This document shows positions 24,029-29,847 of a stretch of DNA of 29,847 nucleotides, piece by piece. The notes below the pieces were generated by a model. That model had not been told where the DNA came from. It saw only the letters and a program-made list of their open reading frames with translations, and did no database searches. Position numbers and translations under genes: made by a program. Position 1 is the first letter of the stretch. Every line of letters begins with the position of its first letter. This DNA comes from Bdellovibrio sp. Its GTDB lineage: Bacteria; Myxococcota; SpSt-1050. Location: contig DYEF01000092.1 in assembly GCA_020725805.1 (NCBI GenBank), forward strand, positions 1 through 29,847, given 5' to 3'.

Positions 24029-25072
24029 CTATTCTTTGGTTATTCTTGCAATTGCCTCTCTCTTAAGCAGGAGTTTCTGGTTCTGCTGATTGTTCTGGGA
24101 GTGCTCTGTCTTTCTCTGGGATTCTATGTCTGTAATGACAAAGTCAGTAAGTGAAAATATCGTGTATCCCAGATTCTCGGCCGTTTCATCATCTATACTG
24201 ATGCCGAGTGAATTTATATCCAGCGGGATATCTGCCCTCATATAGACTCTGTCGGATGCTGAATTTGCCATTGGAGCCTCTTTTGTGAACTGATAGATAT
24301 CGATTTTTTTTGAGTATTCATCGGAGGATTTGAGTTCATTGATGAGGTCGATATAATTGCTGCTCGAATATCCCGGCACGACATAGTTGAAAGGAAAAAC
24401 GTTTGTTATGAGATACCTCAAAACCGAAAGGACTTCTTCCTTCTTCTCCGTTACGATGTTGAAGGATGCCTTCTCGAACATCTGGGCAGCGATAATCTCT
24501 TTTCTGGCAGTGAGTTTTGTAATTCTGTCAAATATATTTTCGCGGCAGGTAGAGTAATGATAAATAGAAATGCCTGACCTGTTCAGTTCGGAAATTGCCT
24601 TCGAGACCTTTTCCTCACAGGCTGAAAATAGATTCTCGATGGAGATACTGGTACGATACATAAGCTCCCTTGACTCAAGGTGATGTAGAATATGCATAAC
24701 CTTGAGGATGCTGCAGGAGATCTTTGCAAATGTCTTACTCCCTTTCAGATATGACGCATACCTGAAGAGGTCCCGTATGTCTGAAAGTTCCCTGAATTCC
24801 TGAGGAATCTGAACGTCGAGAGATGTCAGATAATTGATGGCATCATTGTAAATGTGATAGATTCTTCTGTATGACCTCGGCTCGGTGAGGACAAAATTAT
24901 TCAGTTTCAGAAAATTGTCTATCTCGCTGTCGCTCTTGAAATTGAGTCTTAGAAAATCAATAACTGAATTGCCGCTGAGTATAAGGCCAAGGGCATCGAT
25001 TACTGAATCTGATGCATTCATTTTTGAAAGCACTGATGAAAGTGTTGATTCGATTTTAATATCTGAACTCAT
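24029..25072 (-). CDS. TIGR04552-type conserved protein of unknown function
   Basis: 347 residues. Conserved-looking stretches: LILSGNSVIDFLRLNF (about 30-45), DLFRYASYLKGSKTFAKISCSILKVMHILHHLESREL (about 101-137), and IFDRITKLTARKEIIAAQMFEKASFNIVT...VFPFNYVVPG (about 180-234). This is the pattern I remember for TIGR04552, found mainly in deltaproteobacteria and myxobacteria. The 175-210 part resembles the K-x-x-x-S-x-x-x-K...R-x-x-V core of RelA/SpoT-type synthetases, but key basic residues differ, so this is only a suggestion. Cytosolic. AAGGAG precedes ATG 25072. First gene of the unit with the HVQTED-type gene and folK. Confidence 0.6.
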   Translation of the reverse strand: MSSDIKIESTLSSVLSKMNASDSVIDALGLILSGNSVIDFLRLNFKSDSEIDNFLKLNNFVLTEPRSYRRIYHIYNDAINYLTSLDVQIPQEFRELSDIRDLFRYASYLKGSKTFAKISCSILKVMHILHHLESRELMYRTSISIENLFSACEEKVSKAISELNRSGISIYHYSTCRENIFDRITKLTARKEIIAAQMFEKASFNIVTEKKEEVLSVLRYLITNVFPFNYVVPGYSSSNYIDLINELKSSDEYSKKIDIYQFTKEAPMANSASDRVYMRADIPLDINSLGISIDDETAENLGYTIFSLTDFVITDIESQRKTEHSQNNQQNQKLLLKREAIARITKE

Positions 25073-25114
25073 AAAATTCTCCTTAAAGGATTAAAAAACC
25101 AGTACATTATTTAC

Positions 25115-25120
25115 ATTATA
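25115..25120 (-). promoter_or_regulatory. Consensus -10 (TATAAT) before the TIGR04552-like gene
   Basis: The 120-base gap 25073-25192 holds TATAAT on the minus strand, 42 bases before ATG 25072. No good -35 is visible at the usual distance (a TTGTCA is too close at 10 bases). No terminator for the upstream glycosyltransferase gene was seen. Confidence 0.4.
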
Positions 25121-25192
25121 AAAGCACAATTGACAATAGATTTTTATCCTATGCGGTTTGTTTTGTATGACACTGCTTCCCGGGAGAGGGAT

Positions 25193-25873
25193 TCAGAAGA
25201 GATTATATTTTATGATACAGTAAACGGTCCTGACGGCATCTTTAATACCGATCTTCTTCCCCTCCCTGTAATTGCGGGCCCTGTAACTTATAGGAACTTC
25301 GGTAATCCTGTATTTGTTTCTGGCGATCTTTGCTGTGAGTTCCGGTTCGATGCCGAATCTGTTCTCTTCTATCTCAATCTGACTGAAAATGTCCCTTTTT
25401 ATCATCTTATAACAGGTCTCCATATCGGTCAGGTCGAGTCCCGAAAATATATTTGAAATATATGTAAGTAGTCTGTTGCCCAGATAGTGTATGCTATTCT
25501 CTCCCTCGGGCTTCCCGTTAAGGAATCTCGAGCCGTAGATTACATCGTATCCTTCCTGTGCCTTTTGTATGAGTCTTTTAATATCGGACGGGTCATATTC
25601 GAGGTCAGCATCCTGAATAATAATGTAGTCACCTGTTGCGTTCTTGACGGCTGTTCTTATTGCTGCCCCTTTCCCCTGATTTGCCGTGTGATGAAGAACC
25701 TTTACCCTTGGGTCCCTGATTTTATTGAGTATATCTTTTGTACCATCGCCTGAGGCGTCATTTACAATTACAACTTCAGTCTCTGCATCAAATTCTGTAC
25801 TGAGTACCTTCTTTATCAGGTTTTCTACCGTTTTGGCCTCGTTATATACCGGTATGAGTATGGATAGTTTCAT
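25193..25873 (-). CDS. Family 2 glycosyltransferase (dolichyl/polyprenyl-phosphate-sugar synthase type)
   Basis: 226 residues. LSILIPVYNEAKTVENLI, VIVNDASGDGT (Asp39), NQGKGAAIRTAV and IIQDADLEYDP (D88-x-D90, metal/nucleotide-sugar site) are the GT-A motifs of GT2. NRFGIEPELTAKI and the RARNYREGKKI segment match the polyprenyl-phosphate mannose/glucose transferase branch. There is no C-terminal membrane domain, so it is the short soluble or peripheral form. Such enzymes feed lipid-linked sugars to GT-C membrane transferases, and a GT-C-like gene lies 1.6 kb upstream on the same strand (27476-29482); a functional link is inferred. The ribosome site is weak (AGGA very close to ATG). Confidence 0.88.
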   Translation of the reverse strand: MKLSILIPVYNEAKTVENLIKKVLSTEFDAETEVVIVNDASGDGTKDILNKIRDPRVKVLHHTANQGKGAAIRTAVKNATGDYIIIQDADLEYDPSDIKRLIQKAQEGYDVIYGSRFLNGKPEGENSIHYLGNRLLTYISNIFSGLDLTDMETCYKMIKRDIFSQIEIEENRFGIEPELTAKIARNKYRITEVPISYRARNYREGKKIGIKDAVRTVYCIIKYNLF

Positions 25874-25956
25874 ATCCTAACAGGTAATCCAAAGTATGAA
25901 GATTTGCAACTTAATATTATTCAGGACCATAAATTTCTGCTTCGGGATTTCTGTTG

Positions 25957-27387
25957 TCAGTTCAGAAGGGTGCAGCCGCAACCGGATGAGTCGTCGGAGA
26001 GCGAACTCAGGTCTGATTTCGGTTTTTTGACATCTTCAGGGATATCTGTATCCTCTTCGGCAGTTATATCCGTACTTTCGGTGTCTATGATATTGCTGTC
26101 TTTCGGAACAGTAATATCTTCTGCCATGGTCTCATATCCGGCATCGGTTGTTCCGGTATCCGGGATATCACTGATGACTTCGTCAGTCGTCGTAATATCC
26201 TGAAATGTATCGGTTACATCAGTTGTGCCTGTATCTGCTGTAGTATCTGCAAGGATATCCGGAAGAATTGTATCTTCGGTTGATATGTCATTATATCCGG
26301 CATCAATTGAGACAGGTTGACCCGGGCAGGTCGGAGTTCCTGTCCCTCTCCCGTCGAGGGTTGTATCTGCGGATGCACGGTCATTTGTCGCCCAGGCGTA
26401 CCAGGTCTCCCAGCGCTTACGGTATTTGTCCAGTTTGCTGATCTGGGACTGTGTCGGCATCTGTCCCTTCGGATATACGAGTATAAATGCTACTTTCCTG
26501 TGACAGGGTTCGAGTTCGGGATTGCGGACACCATTTGCAGATATTATATCATCCATTGTAAAACTTATCTTCTTCCCTTTTACAATACTACTTGAGCCAT
26601 GTGCAGGAGGAATTGCTGCCGAGCCGGTTATCATATCACCTGTATCCACCAGAAAGAGCTGACTCTGGTCCACCTCGGACATCTTTCTTAATCCCATAAG
26701 GTACTGGTCGAGGTCCGAATATCCTACAGCCGGATATGAAAATTCGAAACTTCCGTTACCCAAATCCTTGATGAAGCTCCCGTACATTACAGACCTTGAA
26801 TTGAAATAATAACTCCAGTGCTGATTGAAATCACCTGTATAATAACCATCACACAAATCACCTGTAGAACTTCCGGTGCTCTCCATTCCTCTTATCCAGC
26901 AATGAAGGACTCCGTTCTGCCTGTATGTTATTGATGCGAGATACTGGTGCCCGTATTCATGTCCCATAAGTTCCGCCCCTGTAAGCGGATATCCCGGGAC
27001 GATCTGTGCCCTGTCGTCGGGATTCTCTGGAAGTGTTGGCAGACTGCCCATCTTTACTGCCATTCTCAGCTTTCCGTTCGGGACTCCGAATCTTGCCCTC
27101 TGGTCCCTCAAAAGATCTCTCCCGATACCTTTGACATCCAGATAGACAGGCCATCCCTGCTGGATTCCGCCTCCTGTGGTATTGTGGAATACAAAGATAT
27201 CATCGTAGATATCCTGATGAGTTTTATAAAAAGCCTTTGCCGCCGCCGCAAGATAGAAATCGGGTAGCTGTGCGTATTTGGCGATAGAACCATCGGTATC
27301 CTCCACAAGTGCAATATCTCCTACATCCTGTGCATATACATAGACCGGAAAGAATATTAATAAGCATAATAAGATTAACCGGTTCAT
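25957..27387 (-). CDS. Secreted zinc metallopeptidase-like protein (HExxH) with Asp/Thr linker and SGCGC tail
   Basis: 476 residues from ATG 27387 (GGGAGGT just upstream); an in-frame start 27 codons earlier lacks support. Signal peptide 1-20 (ends VYA-QD). The catalytic region holds GHEYGH (His143, Glu144, His147), then QHWSYYFNSRSVMYG (His190 a candidate third ligand; SVM a possible Met-turn) and GYSDLDQYLMGL, a combination I associate with uncharacterised secreted myxobacterial and actinobacterial peptidases. From about residue 375 an Asp/Thr/Ile-rich repeat linker runs to the end, which reads SGCGC plus four residues. That resembles MYXO-CTERM sorting signals but lacks their membrane helix and Arg cluster. 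A free-standing gene, 83 bases upstream of the GT2 gene. Confidence 0.75.
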   Translation of the reverse strand: MNRLILLCLLIFFPVYVYAQDVGDIALVEDTDGSIAKYAQLPDFYLAAAAKAFYKTHQDIYDDIFVFHNTTGGGIQQGWPVYLDVKGIGRDLLRDQRARFGVPNGKLRMAVKMGSLPTLPENPDDRAQIVPGYPLTGAELMGHEYGHQYLASITYRQNGVLHCWIRGMESTGSSTGDLCDGYYTGDFNQHWSYYFNSRSVMYGSFIKDLGNGSFEFSYPAVGYSDLDQYLMGLRKMSEVDQSQLFLVDTGDMITGSAAIPPAHGSSSIVKGKKISFTMDDIISANGVRNPELEPCHRKVAFILVYPKGQMPTQSQISKLDKYRKRWETWYAWATNDRASADTTLDGRGTGTPTCPGQPVSIDAGYNDISTEDTILPDILADTTADTGTTDVTDTFQDITTTDEVISDIPDTGTTDAGYETMAEDITVPKDSNIIDTESTDITAEEDTDIPEDVKKPKSDLSSLSDDSSGCGCTLLN

Positions 27388-27409
27388 AATTACCTCCCAG
27401 AATGCTGAT

Positions 27410-27438
27410 AGTTTACAACATTGAGCGCTTATAGTAAA
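27410..27438 (-). promoter_or_regulatory. Possible promoter of the metallopeptidase gene
   Basis: Minus strand: TTTACT (27438-27433), 17 bases, TAAACT (27415-27410), 22 bases before ATG 27387. GTAAACTATC (27416-27407) occurs at nearly the same distance before the AckA-PduL fusion gene (12261-12252). Confidence 0.35.
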
Positions 27439-27475
27439 GGAAAGAATGAGTGTATGACGGTCTGGCACGGGTTAT

Positions 27476-29482
27476 TCAGATGGATATTCTCTTTTTGAAT
27501 GTTTTCGAATCCCGTTTGTTCTTCCCAAAGATTGTAATTTCTATTTCGTCAAAGTTAATTTGAGATTTCTCTGCCTCTGTTACGAAGACCGGTGAGACTC
27601 CGGCTATCTCCGGTACTCTTATTTTTTTCTTCTCCTTCTGAATTATTCTTCCGTCTTTTCTGTAAGTAATTTCTGCATTGAAATATAATCTCAGAGGTAT
27701 TTTACTCCCGTTTCTCCCTATATCTGTTTTGAGATAGATGTAATACCTGTTTTTGTTTATAAAATAACTGATTTCGGAAAAATTCCTGTATGTGAAGTAC
27801 CCCCCGAAGTCATATTCCAGCGAATATATGACTCCATCATTGCCCTCGTATATCTTACTGAATTTTTTACCTTCTTCCGGATTAATTCTGTCGAATCTGT
27901 CTGATAGTATCCTGTCTGTAACGGCAATATATCTGATACCCAGTGCAGAGAGTATATTGAGTGTATCTGCCCCGTCAGGGTTTTTTTCGATTTCTTTCAG
28001 AATATTATTTAGCGGATGTATATATCCTGTAAATGATGTATATGTAGGTTTACCGGTAACAGCTGCATAGATAATGTGTGAATATGTATGCCTTAAGGGG
28101 AAGTATATTACTGCGCCGTCACCAAGTGATCTGACCTTTTTCAGGATTTCAGGAGGACTGGTAAATATGTCAAATTTTATGGCCGGTATTCTCGCATAAT
28201 ATTCTAAGGAAATTGCCGAGAGTACAAGCAGAAAAATGATAACCCTGATTGCTCCCGTCTTTATTCTCTCTGTCAAAGCTATACCTGAGCCGGCAAATAT
28301 CGAGACAGCCAGTACCGTGAAGATATAAAATCGCATCGGGACGCGTGTCCCGTCGAAGGCTGGGAAATAGTCATATAAAAACCTGTACAAAAAGCCGTAA
28401 TTAAAAACTGTGTCTTTTATTACGATTGTCGGGTTGGGGCCTGAGATTATTAAAAACGAAAAGATAATTATCAGAATCAGGGTCAGACGGTAAATCTCTC
28501 TGACCTTTGAGAAGATAATTCCAAAGGTAGCGGCGGCGGCGACAGAAATTCCGAGAAAGAATGAGCCCTCATTTATATCCAGTTTCGTGAAATACTCCTT
28601 ATACAGAAAGCTGAATCTGTTTATACCGGACAGATTTTTTATTTCAGGCAGAGATGAAATGGTTTTTATCTCTCTTGTCAGTCCGAAATACTCCCTTAAT
28701 TCGATATAAGGCAGAAAGAACGGGAGAAGTATCAGTAGAGAGAGAAGTGCGGTGATTATCAGACTGATAATAAGTCTTACATCGGTTGTTTTTTTCTGAT
28801 GAATTATATAAGGCACTGCTGTTAAGGGAAGAATTATTGCCAGATAAACGGCAAAGTACATATTCATAAGGGACTGGAGAATTACAAAGAAAGAAAGCAG
28901 AATAATATGTCTTATTCTTGCTTCATCGATTAACCGGTAAAGATATAATATGCATATTGGGAAAAATCCGGACCATAGAGTCTGGATATGGCCTGCCTGA
29001 CCTATTCTGTGAGGGATGAACGCATATATGAGACCAGCAAAAAAGGAGGCTGTTAGGCTTTGGGTGAGGTGATAGGCAAGTATAAACATACCGATTCCGG
29101 CAACGACAAATGAGAGGAGGTATAAAATGTTGTAAATAAAGACAGGGTTCTGATTAATCAGGTAAAACGGCAGTCCAAGTATCGACTCTCCGGTCAGATG
29201 CTCGGAAAAGGCAAGGGTGTTTTTATAGGGGAACATTACATTTGCATCAAAGTATTCTGCGATATTGAATTCAGTTATGCTTTTCAGGTCCCACCAGAGT
29301 GTCCAGACGTTTAATAACGGATCACCCGGATCTGCAGGTATCTGATTTTTCAAATCAGTAATCAGAGGGTATGTGACTGAAACTGCTGCTGTCAGATAAA
29401 AAAGAGATGATAATAAGAGGCCGGTAATTACTTTCCGGTTCGTTGTCATATGGGAGTAAATATTCCTTATTTTTATCAGCAT
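27476..29482 (-). CDS. Large polytopic membrane protein, GT-C glycosyltransferase-like
   Basis: 668 residues from ATG 29482; a TTG nine codons upstream (29509) and an ATG twelve codons further in (29449) are alternatives, none with a good ribosome site. About eleven to twelve hydrophobic segments lie in residues 20-430, then a soluble domain of about 220 residues. The first large loop has DPGDPLLNVWTLWWDL and YFDANVMFPYKNTLAFSEHLTGE, and later FAGLIYAFIPHRIGQAGHIQTLWSGFFP, a pattern of uncharacterised deltaproteobacterial membrane proteins resembling GT-C lipid-sugar-dependent transferases, with acidic residues in the first loop as catalytic candidates. The C-terminal domain (VIYFPLRHTYSHIIYAAVTGKPTYTSFTGY) fits that group. 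Substrate unknown; surface glycan or protein glycosylation is plausible given the nearby GT2. Confidence 0.7.
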   Translation of the reverse strand: MLIKIRNIYSHMTTNRKVITGLLLSSLFYLTAAVSVTYPLITDLKNQIPADPGDPLLNVWTLWWDLKSITEFNIAEYFDANVMFPYKNTLAFSEHLTGESILGLPFYLINQNPVFIYNILYLLSFVVAGIGMFILAYHLTQSLTASFFAGLIYAFIPHRIGQAGHIQTLWSGFFPICILYLYRLIDEARIRHIILLSFFVILQSLMNMYFAVYLAIILPLTAVPYIIHQKKTTDVRLIISLIITALLSLLILLPFFLPYIELREYFGLTREIKTISSLPEIKNLSGINRFSFLYKEYFTKLDINEGSFFLGISVAAAATFGIIFSKVREIYRLTLILIIIFSFLIISGPNPTIVIKDTVFNYGFLYRFLYDYFPAFDGTRVPMRFYIFTVLAVSIFAGSGIALTERIKTGAIRVIIFLLVLSAISLEYYARIPAIKFDIFTSPPEILKKVRSLGDGAVIYFPLRHTYSHIIYAAVTGKPTYTSFTGYIHPLNNILKEIEKNPDGADTLNILSALGIRYIAVTDRILSDRFDRINPEEGKKFSKIYEGNDGVIYSLEYDFGGYFTYRNFSEISYFINKNRYYIYLKTDIGRNGSKIPLRLYFNAEITYRKDGRIIQKEKKKIRVPEIAGVSPVFVTEAEKSQINFDEIEITIFGKNKRDSKTFKKRISI

Positions 29483-29588
29483 TAGTCTGTCTGACTTTCT
29501 AACATACAAATCCGGTTATTAAAAGGCAATAATTAACATCTTTGAGTGTAATTGTTGGTGTTATTTAAGTTTTTGTGATGATTGATAC

Positions 29589-29617
29589 TTGAAATATTGC
29601 TCGATGTTTTGTAAGAT
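29589..29617 (+). promoter_or_regulatory. Promoter for the right-edge lipoprotein gene
   Basis: TTGAAA (29589-29594), 17 bases, TAAGAT (29612-29617); predicted start about 29624, leader of about 40 bases with AGGAGG at 29652-29657, 7 bases before ATG 29665. The gap 29483-29664 shows no other structure. Confidence 0.5.
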
Positions 29618-29664
29618 ATTTTCTGTATTAATTGAAGATATGATTAGATTCAGGAGGTAATCCT

Positions 29665-29847
29665 ATGAATAGAATATTAATACTGGTTTTGGTCTTTGTA
29701 TCTTTTTTTCTCTCCTGTTCGACCGAGATAGAGCCAGTAAACCCGTTCGACCCGCAAAGTCCTAAGGAGCTTCAGCGCAAGGGCGGTATAAAGGGTAAGG
29801 TTGTTCTGGAGAATGTCTCGGATATAGCGAACATAAAGGTAGACATA
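29665..29847 (+). CDS. Lipoprotein N-terminus, possibly with a carboxypeptidase-regulatory-like domain (3' partial)
   Basis: The open frame from ATG 29665 runs off the right edge; 61 residues are visible. Signal MNRILILVLVFVSFFLSC gives a lipobox F-L-S-C with Cys18. A short NPFDPQSP segment follows, then KGGIKGKVVLENVSDIANIKVDI, the start pattern of CarboxypepD_reg / Ig-like 'G-x-I-x-G-x-V' domains often found at the head of myxobacterial surface lipoproteins. The rest is outside the window, so the function cannot be stated. AGGAGG and a promoter precede it. Confidence 0.75.
   Translation, partial: MNRILILVLVFVSFFLSCSTEIEPVNPFDPQSPKELQRKGGIKGKVVLENVSDIANIKVDI

Noticed and set aside
25917-25960. 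Frameshift hiding a membrane tail of the metallopeptidase
   Set aside because: All minus-strand frames after the stop were read; none gives a hydrophobic helix with an Arg cluster.
1-29847. tRNA, rRNA, CRISPR, insertion sequence, prophage or attachment-site signals
   Set aside because: None seen on either strand: no regularly spaced repeats, transposase or integrase motifs, and no cloverleaf-like segments in the gaps.

Overview
The window reads like chromosomal DNA from an AT-leaning Gram-negative bacterium of the Myxococcota / former Deltaproteobacteria sphere. Reasons: many exported lipoproteins with Cys-rich modules (CGDNGCGG and DPKNCGKC types, CxxDxDC repeats) and Asp/Thr-rich linkers; outer-membrane FadL and small beta-barrel proteins; a probable TIGR04552-type protein next to an HVQTED-type conserved protein; and a metallopeptidase ending in an SGCGC motif reminiscent of MYXO-CTERM proteins. 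This placement is from memory of families, not from a search. I see no tRNA, rRNA, CRISPR array, insertion sequence or phage gene, and no gene-free gap over 300 bases.

Layout. Bases 1-9922 run on the plus strand: a cut-off charged C-terminus; a beta-barrel protein, HAD phosphatase, Mth938-like protein, NadD and a zinc-ribbon/DUF2007 protein (304-2883); a beta-propeller lipoprotein (2979-4772); a two-gene unit of a VolA-N-like lipoprotein and FadL (4864-7500) closed by a clear intrinsic terminator; then a hybrid histidine kinase (7613-9922). Meeting it head-on with a 4-base gap is a minus-strand gene (9927-12233) for a single 768-residue protein that joins a cyclic-nucleotide-binding-like domain, a full acetate kinase and a PduL-type phosphotransacylase.

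Bases 12500-17498 run plus: prepilin peptidase, Cys-rich lipoprotein and membrane-anchored beta-helix protein with overlapping start/stop codons, then ComF. Bases 17712-22937 hold a tight unit of kelch lipoprotein, MBL-fold hydrolase, DUF456 membrane protein and GH92 alpha-mannosidase-like lipoprotein. Bases 23008-29482 run minus: a 25072-23008 unit (TIGR04552-like, HVQTED-type protein, FolK), a GT2 glycosyltransferase, a secreted HExxH metallopeptidase, and a large polytopic GT-C-like membrane protein. A new plus-strand lipoprotein gene starts at 29665 and is cut by the window end.

Taken together the region mixes housekeeping (NAD and folate synthesis, acetate/ATP metabolism) with a large cell-surface repertoire. 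The most unusual item is the cNMP-like/AckA/PduL fusion, which would put the whole acetyl-CoA to acetate plus ATP route and a possible sensor on one chain. Other points of interest are the lipase-less VolA-N/FadL pair, shared GGTTT...AAACC palindromes at two lipoprotein genes, a cytoplasmic-looking beta-helix protein with a membrane tail, and a metallopeptidase whose GCGC tail lacks the expected membrane segment.
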